A stretch of DNA of 22,570 nt, taken from positions 1-22,570 of the forward strand of contig JAUWNP010000060.1 of NCBI GenBank assembly GCA_030612585.1. The letters run 5' to 3'. Both the position numbers and the translations under genes were made by a program. Numbering within the stretch: the first letter of the stretch is position 1; each line of letters opens with the position of its first letter. Of the stretch, positions 13,045 through 21,585 are shown in pieces. The stretch is from Anaerolineae bacterium. GTDB taxonomy: Bacteria; Chloroflexota; Anaerolineae; B4-G1. The notes under the pieces are model-generated. The model was not told the origin of the DNA. It did not search any database and saw only the letters and a program-made list of their open reading frames with translations.

Positions 13045-14424
13045 ATGAAAAAGTTCACTGTCAAGCCCCGCTTGCTCGCCCGAAAAGAAATCATCGTCGG
13101 CGACCCGACCGACCAGGCCGCGGCCTGGCTCTACCTGGGGCGGCTGGCCGAAACCGGGCCGCTGGCCGACGTGCGTTTCGACACCACCTATCCCCACGTC
13201 ATCGCCATCTTTGGCAAGCGGGGTTCCGGCAAATCCTACACCATGGGCTCTATGCTGGAGGGCCTCTGTACGCGACGGGCCGAAAGCAGCATCTCGCACA
13301 TCGGGCGCGACCGGGCCGTGCTATTGCTCGACACGTTGGGCATTTTCCAGTGGACCGACATCAGCCTGACCGAAGCCGCCGACCGGCCGGTGATTCAGGA
13401 GCAGCGGGCCGTCTGGCGTGGATGGAACCTACAAGCCGAACCACTCGACGTGCAGGTGTGGGTCCCCCAGGGCACACGGAGCGAGACGACGCCAGCCAGC
13501 CACCGTGAATTTGCCGTGCGCACCGCTGATTTCACCGCCGCAGACTGGGGCTACTTGCTTGATCTGGACATTTACCAGGACCGCATGGGCCAGTTGCTCA
13601 ATGACGCGTACCTCAAGGTCACCATCGAAGGTTGGCAGGGTGAAGGGGGCAAGCGGATGCCCAGGCCGGTTTACTCCCTGGACGACCTCATCACCTGCAT
13701 CAAACTGGAGGCTGAGATACAGAGCAGCTACCGGGCCGAAACACGCCGCGCTGTGTTGCAGCAAATCACCACTTTTCGACGCAACCCGCTCTTTCAGGAC
13801 GAAGGCACACCGCTGCGAGATCTACTGACGCCGGGCCGGATGAATGTGTTGGTGATGAATCGGATGTCTGGGCCATTGCGCCTGGTGGTTCTCAGCGCAC
13901 TGATCCGCCGTTTGCTTGACGCCCGCACAGAGGCCTCGGAGGCGGAAAAGCACCTCGCTATTCGGACTGACCTGTCGCCTGAGGAGCGCACTCGCATCAA
14001 GGCGAGTTTGGCCGAGGCGATCCCCCCAGCCTGGGTGGCCCTGGACGAGGCACAGAATGTGTTACCGTCGGAGCGCCGCACGGCTGCTGGAGAGATGCTG
14101 GTGCGCTTCGTGCGCGAGGGGCGCAACTATGGCCTGTCCTTTATGGTGGCGACCCAGCAACCCACTGCGCTGGATAGTCGTCTGTTGGCTCAAGTGGACA
14201 CACTTATCACTCACAAATTAACGGTTCAGGGTGACATTGACTACGTACGTCGCAATCTGAAATCGAGCCTGCCCCAGGAAGTGCGCTATGCCAACCGTGT
14301 GTTGGCTTTCGACGACCTGCTGCGCAGCCTGGACGTGGGGCAGGCGTTGGTCTCCAATACCGAAGTTGAACGCGCTATCATCGTGGACATCCGCCCTCGC
14401 GTCAGTGTTCACGGGGGGTTTTGA
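13045..14424 (+). CDS. HerA/DUF87-like translocase ATPase
   Basis: A 459-residue protein. Walker A is GKRGSGKS (57-64), preceded by HVIAIFG, a hallmark of HerA/FtsK-type DNA pumps. Walker B is WVALDEAQN (about 331-339, DE near 335). The FVREGRNYGLSFMVATQQPT segment after it is the HerA arginine-finger and sensor region. A long insertion between the two (about 85-320) is unlike core HerA; a VRTADFTAADWGYLLDL patch lies in it. By family knowledge HerA proteins form hexamers that translocate DNA and pair with nucleases such as NurA, DUF4297 or SIR2. Here the PLD protein is the nearest candidate. The ATG at 13045 is preferred over the GTG one codon earlier. The Shine-Dalgarno is weak. Confidence 0.85.
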   Translation: MKKFTVKPRLLARKEIIVGDPTDQAAAWLYLGRLAETGPLADVRFDTTYPHVIAIFGKRGSGKSYTMGSMLEGLCTRRAESSISHIGRDRAVLLLDTLGIFQWTDISLTEAADRPVIQEQRAVWRGWNLQAEPLDVQVWVPQGTRSETTPASHREFAVRTADFTAADWGYLLDLDIYQDRMGQLLNDAYLKVTIEGWQGEGGKRMPRPVYSLDDLITCIKLEAEIQSSYRAETRRAVLQQITTFRRNPLFQDEGTPLRDLLTPGRMNVLVMNRMSGPLRLVVLSALIRRLLDARTEASEAEKHLAIRTDLSPEERTRIKASLAEAIPPAWVALDEAQNVLPSERRTAAGEMLVRFVREGRNYGLSFMVATQQPTALDSRLLAQVDTLITHKLTVQGDIDYVRRNLKSSLPQEVRYANRVLAFDDLLRSLDVGQALVSNTEVERAIIVDIRPRVSVHGGF

Positions 14425-14426
14425 GC

Positions 14427-15680
14427 ATGGCAGAGATCCGTGTGCTGAGCAGCACCGCCCGTTGTATGCAGCGTCTGGGCTATCTCAAGCGCCTGGTGCG
14501 CCGGGTGGTTGCCTTGAGCACGTCCAGCGTGGATAACCTGGGCAGCGACCTGACCCAGACAGTGATGCGCAAAGTGCGGGTGCCGCTCACCACTGACCGG
14601 GTGGCCTACATCCGCCAGCGTCTCTACGACCGAGTCTACAATGGTCTGAAGAAACAGGCGTCCGCCTGGAGTGAAGGCGAAGAGGCAATCGTGGCTATGG
14701 AGTTACAGGACCTCTATCTGGCCGACCACACGCTGCCTTCGCAGACCGGTAAACTGGTGCGCAGTGACTCGATCAGATACCCGCCGCTGGGCGTAGCTCT
14801 TGGCCTCATTCGAGCCGGCACCTACTCGCCCAACACCCGTGCCCTGTCACTGCTCCATTTCACGCCAGAAGCGGAACTCCAGGCCTTTCTGGATTACCGG
14901 CCCGAGGCCAACCCATTGCGCCTTAGCCAGGCCCAGGCATTGCTGTTACTCTATGCCTTGCTGGAGAACGATGGCGAAATCATCGCCCCCTTGCTTGGTC
15001 AATTGGCCGCCGAGGCTGCCGATGACTTCAATGATCGAGATGCCGGAGACCGGCTGCCAGCGATCTACCGCGCTCTCATCAAGCGTCATCGCCGCCGTGT
15101 GCTCTCGGCGGAAGAACGGGATCGGTTGGAAATTCTCTCTCAAGTAGCAGATAGCGTTGCAAAGTGGCGTGAGCGATCCTATACAGGAGGAGGCGCACAC
15201 ACAGTAACAAGTACCCCTCGCGTTGAGCCTTACGCAGATATTGGACTGCTGCATAAACCCAGTCCTTTCCGCTACAGTTACACCTTCACCCTGGCCGGCC
15301 TGACCTGGGCCGAGGCATTGACCGGAATAGAGAGCGATGCCCAGGTGGCCGGGTTTCTGGCGACTCGTTTCTTCGCCACCGCCGCCCGCGCCTGGGAGAT
15401 TCCGGCCTTGCTTCTCACCGTCCCAGAGGCCATTGTGTCCCACCTGTACCGCGCCTGGCAGGCCGTTCGCAGTGCCGGCGGCTACGCGCCCATCGAGGAG
15501 ATGGCGCTGGTGGCCGGTGTCGAGGCCCTGCTGGAACACGGCCTCATTATTGAACCGGCGGTGGCGCGGGAGGCGATCATCACCTATCAGAAAGCCAACC
15601 CCTATCAGGTGCGTTTTACCGTCAACCGCATGGGCTTGCTGGCTCACGCACGGTTTCTGGAGGAGCCATTGGGCGAGTGA
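14427..15680 (+). CDS. Unrecognised 417-residue protein of the defence-like operon
   Basis: No known domain is apparent. The sequence is mixed alpha/beta, soluble, with Arg-rich helices at the start (RCMQRLGYLKRLVRRVVAL) and many alanine-rich helices. There is no transmembrane helix, P-loop, nuclease signature or cysteine cluster. Residues 275-300 (YSYTFTLAGLTWAEALTG) and the C-terminal end (YAPIEEMALVAGVEALLEHGLIIEPAVAREAIITYQ) could form a winged-helix-like fold. The ATG at 14427 is chosen over a TTG two codons earlier; GGGGGG lies 8 bases upstream. It starts 2 bases after the HerA-like stop, so it is likely to be made in a set ratio with it, and a structural or adaptor subunit is a plausible idea. 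Confidence 0.7.
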   Translation: MAEIRVLSSTARCMQRLGYLKRLVRRVVALSTSSVDNLGSDLTQTVMRKVRVPLTTDRVAYIRQRLYDRVYNGLKKQASAWSEGEEAIVAMELQDLYLADHTLPSQTGKLVRSDSIRYPPLGVALGLIRAGTYSPNTRALSLLHFTPEAELQAFLDYRPEANPLRLSQAQALLLLYALLENDGEIIAPLLGQLAAEAADDFNDRDAGDRLPAIYRALIKRHRRRVLSAEERDRLEILSQVADSVAKWRERSYTGGGAHTVTSTPRVEPYADIGLLHKPSPFRYSYTFTLAGLTWAEALTGIESDAQVAGFLATRFFATAARAWEIPALLLTVPEAIVSHLYRAWQAVRSAGGYAPIEEMALVAGVEALLEHGLIIEPAVAREAIITYQKANPYQVRFTVNRMGLLAHARFLEEPLGE

Positions 15681-15695
15681 TAAAGAGTGTGCTCT

Positions 15696-15977
15696 ATGGG
15701 CATAGAATTTGAGTGGGATCCAGACAAGGCAAAGAAGAACATCAAGAAACATCAGGTTTCGTTCAACGAAGCTGCAACGGTGTTTGGCGACCCTCTGTCC
15801 ATGACGTTTTATGACCCTGACCATTCGATTGACGAAAACCGGTTCATTACTGTTGGGCTATCACATCTTGGAAACCTGCTCATTGTCTCGCATACAGACC
15901 GGGACGACCGCATACGCATCATCAGTGCGCGAAAAACAACGCGCCACGAGAGAAAGTTCTATGAAAAACAAGATTGA
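15696..15977 (+). CDS. brnT: BrnT-family toxin
   Basis: A 93-residue protein: IEFEWDPDKAKKNIKKHQVSF at residues 3-23, EAATVFGDPL, and the closing IISARKTTRHERKFYE are family signatures of BrnT, a RelE-like ribonuclease that cleaves mRNA and stops translation. The ATG at 15696 gives the usual length; the GTG three codons earlier is less likely. It overlaps its partner gene by 17 bases, typical of TA pairs. It sits between the 417-residue protein and the methylase, in the same direction. The DNA is AT-richer than either neighbour, which suggests that the pair was inserted into the operon. Confidence 0.9.
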   Translation: MGIEFEWDPDKAKKNIKKHQVSFNEAATVFGDPLSMTFYDPDHSIDENRFITVGLSHLGNLLIVSHTDRDDRIRIISARKTTRHERKFYEKQD

Positions 15978-16197
15978 TACAAACGTTGACGACGAGCTTC
16001 GCGCTGAATACGATTTGTCTCAGTTACAGGGAGGCGTCAGGGGTAAATACGTGCAGCGCTACAACGAAGGCACCAATTTGGTGCTGTTGGCTCCAGACGT
16101 GGCAAAGACTTTTCCCAGTGATGAGGCAGTGAATGAAGCGCTACGGCTGCTGATGAAAATCGCCAAGGCTCAAGTCAGCCGGGAAGTTCATGCCTAA
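15961..16197 (+). CDS. brnA: BrnA-like antitoxin
   Basis: A 78-residue protein starting with MKNKIDTNVDDELRAEYDLSQL, the usual start of the short antitoxin partner of BrnT. Residues 55-70 (SDEAVNEALRLLMKIA) form the helical part. It would bind and block the toxin and repress the pair's own promoter. The ATG at 15961 lies within the last codons of brnT. Some BrnT partners carry a ribbon-helix-helix of another type, so the subfamily is uncertain, but pairing with BrnT is strong from position. Confidence 0.8.
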   Translation: MKNKIDTNVDDELRAEYDLSQLQGGVRGKYVQRYNEGTNLVLLAPDVAKTFPSDEAVNEALRLLMKIAKAQVSREVHA

Positions 16198-16237
16198 CAC
16201 GTGCTTCTAACCACCGTCACAAGAGAAGGCACCAGCG

Positions 16238-19200
16238 ATGCAACCTGACCCCCGTCTTGACGCCGCCTTCGCCATCTTTCAGGACCGATTAGGCACCTCT
16301 GCCCACCTGGGCCTGAGTGCCGACGAGCCTTTTGCTTCCGATGCCCCTGTTGGCGTTGGCGGGCCGCTGCGTGCGCTCACGCTTCACATCCAGGGCACGT
16401 CCTTTGCCCTGTTGGGCCTGACCGTACCAACTGTCGCAGTGAACAGAGCCGGGCTGATTGAGTACCTGGCCCGGCGCGCCCGCGCCCGTCGTCTGCCCTA
16501 TCTGGTCGTCAGTAACCTGCGCGACGCCTGGTTCCTGCCCATCCCTGCCCGCCCTGGTGACATGCCTGACCCTCTCAAACGCTACCCGCCCATTTACCAG
16601 GTCGCACCCGGCGCTGGTGATTCCCTCTCTCCCTCGGAGCGTGCTATCCTGTCCGACCGGGCCGACGAAATCGCTGCCGACCTGTCCGCCCTCCACCGCG
16701 ACGGCTCCCTGCACCTGGTGATCCCCGACGCCGACTTTTTCGTCGAGCGGCTGACCCGCGCTGTGAGCGTCCTCAAGCCGGCAGTCAAGCAGGCCCTGCG
16801 GACCAAACTGGGTATGGACCCAGCCTTCGGCCAGGAACTCAGCCAGTGGGCGGTGCGCCAGTCCATTCCCGCCAACCTGCGCTCCGACGATTTTGTCGAG
16901 GCCGTCGTCCGCCAGGCCATCTACCGTCTGATGGGCAAGATCATCTTCTACCAGAGCCTGCGCCGGGCCGCGCCCCAGTTGCCGCCGATGCACCTGAGAG
17001 GTCTGGACACCGGTCAGGTACTCCCCCGTCTTCAAGATTGCTTCGCGGCGGCGCACAAAATCGACTACCACGCCGTGTTCCGTGAGGACGTAGTGGATCG
17101 TCTACCTTTCCCGGCCGCCGCCTCGGCCGAGTTGCGCGACTTGGTGGACGATCTGAACACCCGCGACTTCGCCCACCTGCCCCAGGACGTGGTGGGCGCC
17201 GTCTTCGAGCGGCTCATTCCCCCAGAAGACCGGCACGCACTGGGCCAGTACTTCACGCCGGAGCCACTGGTGGATCTCATCGTCGCCTTCTGCATACGGA
17301 ACGGCGACGATGCCATACTGGACCCTACCTGCGGCACCGGCACTTTCCTCATCCGCGCCTACGACCGGCTCCACACCCGCCTGGGCGTCCACGACCATAG
17401 CCGACTGTTGGGTCAACTCTGGGGCGTGGACGTGGCGCCCTTTCCCGCCGAACTGGCCACCATCAATCTCTTTCGCCAGCGCGTCGGCGACGCGTGCAAC
17501 TTTCCCCGCATCCTCAACGAGGACTTTTTCACCGTCGCCCCCGGCGGCACCTACCGTTTTCCTCCACTAAAATCTCCCACCGGTGACTCCCCTCTCCCCC
17601 TGGGGGGAGAGGGGCCGGGGGTGAGGGGGCAAACGGGCTGGGTAGACGAACCAATCCCCACCTTTGCCGCCGTCGTCGGCAACTTCCCCTACATCAGCGC
17701 CGACCGCATTGAGCGCACCGTGAAGGGCTATCGCCAGACCGTGGCTCGCCGCCTGGTGCAAGACTGGTTCCATGCCTATCCCGATGGCTTCACCTTCAAG
17801 CGCAAGAGCGACGAGAAGCAGCACCGCCTGGCCCGCCAGAATGGTCTGGCGTTGGACGTCTTTCTGGAGCAGGCCAAGCCGATCATCTCCACCTACGCCG
17901 ATCTATACGTCTCCCTGTTCTGGCACGCCGCCGCGTTCCTCAAGGAGGGCGGGCGCATGGGCATCATCACCTCCAATGCCTGGCTGGACGTGGGTTATGG
18001 CCACGGATTGCAGCGCTTCCTCCTCGATCACTTCAAGATCGTCGCTGTGCTGGAGAGCCGCTGCGAGCCCTGGTTCCTGCAGGCAGCGGTCAACACCGTC
18101 GTTACCATCGTCGAACGCTGCTCCGACCCGGCCGAGCGCGACGCCCACCCGGCCCGCTTCGTCAAGGTCAGATGTCCCCTGGCCGAACTGATCCCCTGGG
18201 ACCTGCGCCTGGACAGCCTGAACCGCTGGAATGGGCTGGACAGGCTGGTGAGGCGGATTGAGGCCATGTGGCAGGCCAGCGACGACCCGGCCCAGCCCGC
18301 TGCCCACGAGGACGACGACTTCCTCATCCGCGCCGTGCGCCAGGGCGCATTGCGCCGGCAGGTGGAGGCGGCCGGGCAGACGGTCAAGTGGGGGCCATTC
18401 CTCCGCGCCCCAGACGTCTACTTTGACCTGTTGCGCGAGGCGGGCGATAGGCTGGCCCTGCTGCGCGACGTGGCGCCGCCCACATTCGGCAGCAAGACGG
18501 GCATCAACGCTTTCTTTCACTTCGGCGATGAGAAAATCACTGAGTGGGACGTTGAGCCCGAGTTCCTGTTCCCACTGCTCAAGTCGCCCGGTGAGTCGGA
18601 CCGTATTCCCATTGACGAGGATGCGCTGCGGTTGAAAGTGTTCGTCTGCCGGTTGACGAAAGGTGAACTGCGGGCGCGAGGAAAGACGAACGCGCTGTGC
18701 TACGTCGAGTGGGGAGAGCGGCAGGTGTTCACCTCAGGGCGGCAGGCCGGGCTGACCTGGCCCCACGGTGCCGAGGTGCGCAATCGCAAGCCGGGCTGGT
18801 ATGCTCTGCCGGAGTATCGCAGTAGACCAGCGCAGTTGTTCTTTGCCAGTGCCTACGGTGATCGTCACATTCACAAGTACAGCGACAAGCCATTGATTGC
18901 GGACAAGCGACTGTACTTTCTATCGCCTGTTGAGGATATTCCACATGAGTTGGTGGCTGCGGTCATGAATACCAGTGTGACTGCCTTCTTCACCGAACTG
19001 GCTGGACGGGTAACGATGGGTGAGGGAGCATTGGAACTGACTGTCGAAGACGCCCGCGATTACCTGCGGGTTCCAGACGTGCGACAGTTCGACGAGGCCG
19101 GCCGCCAGGCTATCGTGACTGCCTTCCAGCCGCTACTGGCGCGGCCCATCGGCTCCGTCTTTGACGAGGTGCAGCAACCCGACCGCCAGGCCCTCGACGG

Positions 19201-19783
19201 AGCCGTGCTGCGGGCTTTAGGCCTCGACCCCGACCGCTGGCTGTCCCGCCTGTACGATGGCCTGACGACCCTGGTGCGAGAGCGGGTGCAACTAGGCCAG
19301 ATGCGGGGCAAGGCGCGACGAAGCCGCCCCCAGCGGGCGGCCAACCGTGTAGCCGGGGAGGTGCTGCAAGACCTCCTGCCTCATCCGCAAGGCCCGGCCC
19401 GCTTCCCCGACGATTTTTTCTCTCCCGCTGCCCGCGCTGGCAACTTTCGGGAGGTTCCGTTGCCCGGCGCCCCCCTGCGCTACGTTGGTCCCCACTTTGG
19501 CCAGGAGCAACTGACCACCGAAGATGGGCAGACGCTCACCGTAGCCAACAGGTTCGAGGTGCGCTACCTCCTCTTTGCCCAGGCGGCCGGGCAGAAGGTC
19601 GCCCGGCTGCCGGAGAAACCTGTGGAAATCTCGCGCACGGTCAACAACTACGTGCAGTACCTGCGCGACCTGCGGGCACGTTTGCGCGACGCCTACTTCA
19701 CCCGCACGTTGGATCAGGCTGCCGCCGAGCGCTTCGTGGGAGAAGCGTGGCGCAAATTCAACCTACCCGATCCCGAGGAATAG
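16238..19783 (+). CDS. N6-adenine DNA methylase of PglX/Eco57I type
   Basis: A 1181-residue protein. Motif I is DPTCGTGTF (362-370), after QYFTPEPLVDLI, the usual lead-in of N-6 DNA methylases. The catalytic (D/N)PPY motif is NFPY (482-485). VDVAPFPAELATINLF is motif II-III. A C-terminal recognition-type region includes VAAVMNTSVTAFF and a final helical tail ending NLPDPEE. The first 120 residues show the chain ALTLHIQGTSFALLGLTV, then an Ala/Arg helix and LPYLVVSNLRDAWFL. This looks like a restriction-endonuclease fold, but without the PD-(D/E)xK residues. A palindromic repeat reads SPLPLGGEGPGVRG at residues 451-464. It is the largest subunit of the operon. Length and layout are like PglX or type IIG enzymes. 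AGAAGG lies nine bases before the ATG. Adenine methylation is the likely reaction. Confidence 0.9.
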   Translation: MQPDPRLDAAFAIFQDRLGTSAHLGLSADEPFASDAPVGVGGPLRALTLHIQGTSFALLGLTVPTVAVNRAGLIEYLARRARARRLPYLVVSNLRDAWFLPIPARPGDMPDPLKRYPPIYQVAPGAGDSLSPSERAILSDRADEIAADLSALHRDGSLHLVIPDADFFVERLTRAVSVLKPAVKQALRTKLGMDPAFGQELSQWAVRQSIPANLRSDDFVEAVVRQAIYRLMGKIIFYQSLRRAAPQLPPMHLRGLDTGQVLPRLQDCFAAAHKIDYHAVFREDVVDRLPFPAAASAELRDLVDDLNTRDFAHLPQDVVGAVFERLIPPEDRHALGQYFTPEPLVDLIVAFCIRNGDDAILDPTCGTGTFLIRAYDRLHTRLGVHDHSRLLGQLWGVDVAPFPAELATINLFRQRVGDACNFPRILNEDFFTVAPGGTYRFPPLKSPTGDSPLPLGGEGPGVRGQTGWVDEPIPTFAAVVGNFPYISADRIERTVKGYRQTVARRLVQDWFHAYPDGFTFKRKSDEKQHRLARQNGLALDVFLEQAKPIISTYADLYVSLFWHAAAFLKEGGRMGIITSNAWLDVGYGHGLQRFLLDHFKIVAVLESRCEPWFLQAAVNTVVTIVERCSDPAERDAHPARFVKVRCPLAELIPWDLRLDSLNRWNGLDRLVRRIEAMWQASDDPAQPAAHEDDDFLIRAVRQGALRRQVEAAGQTVKWGPFLRAPDVYFDLLREAGDRLALLRDVAPPTFGSKTGINAFFHFGDEKITEWDVEPEFLFPLLKSPGESDRIPIDEDALRLKVFVCRLTKGELRARGKTNALCYVEWGERQVFTSGRQAGLTWPHGAEVRNRKPGWYALPEYRSRPAQLFFASAYGDRHIHKYSDKPLIADKRLYFLSPVEDIPHELVAAVMNTSVTAFFTELAGRVTMGEGALELTVEDARDYLRVPDVRQFDEAGRQAIVTAFQPLLARPIGSVFDEVQQPDRQALDGAVLRALGLDPDRWLSRLYDGLTTLVRERVQLGQMRGKARRSRPQRAANRVAGEVLQDLLPHPQGPARFPDDFFSPAARAGNFREVPLPGAPLRYVGPHFGQEQLTTEDGQTLTVANRFEVRYLLFAQAAGQKVARLPEKPVEISRTVNNYVQYLRDLRARLRDAYFTRTLDQAAAERFVGEAWRKFNLPDPEE
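17589..17614. repeat. Palindromic repeat inserted in frame in the methylase gene
   Basis: CCCCTCTCCCCC at 17589-17600 and its complement at 17603-17614 form a 12-bp stem, followed by a G-rich tail to about 17629. Together they encode SPLPLGGEGPGVRG between motif I and the NFPY motif. The insertion keeps the frame. It belongs to the same C/G palindrome class seen in mobB and at 47-86. Confidence 0.75.
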
Positions 19784-19789
19784 GCTTCA

Positions 19790-20920
19790 ATGTACGAACA
19801 TCTCAACTTGAAAGCCTGGCCCTTCCGGACTGCTGCTGACCCAGAGTTTGCGCCTATCTGGGCGGGCCGACCTCAGGCGAAGAAGCAACTTGAGCGTCTC
19901 CTTTGGAAAATGCAGTTCGCGCCCAAGTCCGGCTTACACCTCCTGTGGGCCAACTTTGGTATGGGCAAGACGCATACGCTGTTTCACTTGCAGCACTTAT
20001 GCCAGCAGACTCAGGGCAGACTGATCCCCGTTTATGCTGTCATGCCCAAACAGGTTAGAGGTTTCCTCGCAGTGTATCGGGCAGTTGCCTCAGAACTGCC
20101 CTACGACTTTCTGGGAGAGCAGTTGGTGAAGGTGGGCAGCAGTTGGTCAGGAAGCCTTACGCTCCACCACATGTTCTCCAGATCTCCTGGCGTTGTAAGT
20201 GCACTCCTTGCCATACGCAGTGGTGATGCAGAGAAAGGCACGACTGCTCGTCAGTGGCTCATCGCCCAGCCGGGTCTCACCGCCCGTCACCTTCGCGCCG
20301 TTGGTGTAACTTACCGCATCAAAACGCCTGAGGACGCTATCAATGCGCTCACCGCATTGACTCGCCTGGCAACCTTCGAGTCGCATCCTCCAACCAAGCT
20401 GGTAATCATGCTGGACGAATATCAGCGCATCGGAGAACTAAGGTCTCGTGTGCTGAGCGAAGTCAACGCAGGCTTGCACAGCTACTATAACGAGCATCCC
20501 ACGGGGCTGGAAATCATCCTCTCATTCTCGTTTGGCCGCGAGGACAACGTAGCGTATCTACTGAGTGATGAATTGAAGAGCCGTGCTGAACCGCAGAGTA
20601 TTAGCCTGGATGTTCCGAGTCAAGCGGAGGGTACTGAGTTCATCCGAGACCTTCTGGCACAGTTTCGGCTGCACGAAGAAAAACGTTGGGCATATCCGTT
20701 TTCCGCAGAGGCAGTTGAAACCATAGTGAAACATATTGCCAGGATCAAAGCGTTGACGCCTCGCCGCTTGATGCTGTATGCTAATCACGTCTTACTTGAG
20801 AGCCAATTCGCCCGTGGTCCTGACCGCACAGATGAGATCACCGCAGAGGAGGTCAGGGAACTGCTGGCTGACCCTCGCCTGGGAGCACTAGATGTTGATG
20901 AACCCAACATAGCAGGGTGA
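19790..20920 (+). CDS. AAA-type P-loop ATPase
   Basis: A 376-residue protein with Walker A ANFGMGKTH (54-62) and Walker B LVIMLDEYQRI (204-214, Asp209-Glu210). The N-terminal YEHLNLKAWPFRTAADPEF resembles ExeA-like and TniB-like AAA+ proteins, which start with a similar W-PF pattern. The C-terminal part is helical, with a likely winged-helix lid (LTPRRLMLYANHVLLES). It follows the methylase gene by six bases and is probably translated with it. It differs from the ATPase at 11869 in sequence. Candidate job: DNA-linked activator or loader of the methylase. The exact family is not settled. Confidence 0.78.
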   Translation: MYEHLNLKAWPFRTAADPEFAPIWAGRPQAKKQLERLLWKMQFAPKSGLHLLWANFGMGKTHTLFHLQHLCQQTQGRLIPVYAVMPKQVRGFLAVYRAVASELPYDFLGEQLVKVGSSWSGSLTLHHMFSRSPGVVSALLAIRSGDAEKGTTARQWLIAQPGLTARHLRAVGVTYRIKTPEDAINALTALTRLATFESHPPTKLVIMLDEYQRIGELRSRVLSEVNAGLHSYYNEHPTGLEIILSFSFGREDNVAYLLSDELKSRAEPQSISLDVPSQAEGTEFIRDLLAQFRLHEEKRWAYPFSAEAVETIVKHIARIKALTPRRLMLYANHVLLESQFARGPDRTDEITAEEVRELLADPRLGALDVDEPNIAG

Positions 20921-20955
20921 GGAGCAGATGAACCAAGAGAAGTTGGGATTCCCAG

Positions 20956-21432
20956 ATGGACGAGCATTGGCTGGCCGAGAGCGATGGGGAAGAGGATACC
21001 GTACCTACGGCTGGACTAGGCTATCAAAGTGAGCATCGTTGGATAGACGGTATTCACATCTCTGCTTACGATTGCCCCGATTGTCTGAAGGGTGAGGATT
21101 TCGATTGTAACCTGTGCGAGTTCTTTATACCTGTATCCTGCCGACTGCTGCGCGACCTGTATCTGATGCAGGACACTAGAACAATCTTCAGTATCTGTCG
21201 CGAGCGTCGCGCGGTACAACTCAAACGTCAGCGTAAGTTGATCCGTACAGTACATTCAGAACTACAGGCACACGGTCGTCCGCTTCACTATGCAGTGCTG
21301 GCGCGTATGGTCGCGGATCGGCACCCTGAACTGCAGATGGGCGAGCATGGGGTTCTCAGGATTATGGCCTCTCACCCGGATGTATTTGAAAGGGTTGCAG
21401 GGGGAGTATATCGGTGCGTAAAGAGCAAGTAA
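20956..21432 (+). CDS. Zinc-knuckle and HARE-HTH-like winged-helix protein
   Basis: A 158-residue protein. CPDC (Cys40, Cys43) and CNLC (Cys51, Cys54) form a zinc-binding pair. Residues 107-155 (GRPLHYAVLARMV, GVLRIMASHPDVFERVAGGVYRC) resemble the HARE-HTH/ASXL winged helix, which is known in DNA-modification and defence operons as a possible sensor of modified DNA. The middle part is a basic helix (RERRAVQLKRQRKLIR). The ATG at 20956 has a weak Shine-Dalgarno. An ATG at 20928 with GGAG is closer to the ATPase stop but is in another frame of 34 codons. It is the last gene of the operon. It could recognise methylated or unmethylated sites for the ATPases. Confidence 0.7.
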   Translation: MDEHWLAESDGEEDTVPTAGLGYQSEHRWIDGIHISAYDCPDCLKGEDFDCNLCEFFIPVSCRLLRDLYLMQDTRTIFSICRERRAVQLKRQRKLIRTVHSELQAHGRPLHYAVLARMVADRHPELQMGEHGVLRIMASHPDVFERVAGGVYRCVKSK

Positions 21433-21585
21433 CACTTAAGCGAGAGGTTTGTCCCTCGCTCCAGCGGATCCTACCCCCACCAACCTCGACACGGCGCAAC
21501 GGTCGCCTCTGTTGCCCTGCCCATTTCTAAGCCGATCCTCCCTCTTCCACACGTTGTATGCCTAACATAAGTGGAGGAGGCAGGG

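Noticed and set aside
20928..21032. 34-codon frame with good GGAG just after the AAA ATPase
   Set aside because: It overlaps the zinc-HTH gene out of frame, has a shadow-like composition and ends early.
10535..21432. Assignment to BREX or DISARM because of the large methylase and the PLD protein
   Set aside because: The diagnostic PglZ, BrxL, DrmA and DrmB genes are missing, and HerA plus AlbA_2-PLD are not part of those sets.
21437..21460. Short hairpin AGCGAG...CTCGCT as operon terminator
   Set aside because: The stem is only about six pairs and no T-run follows.
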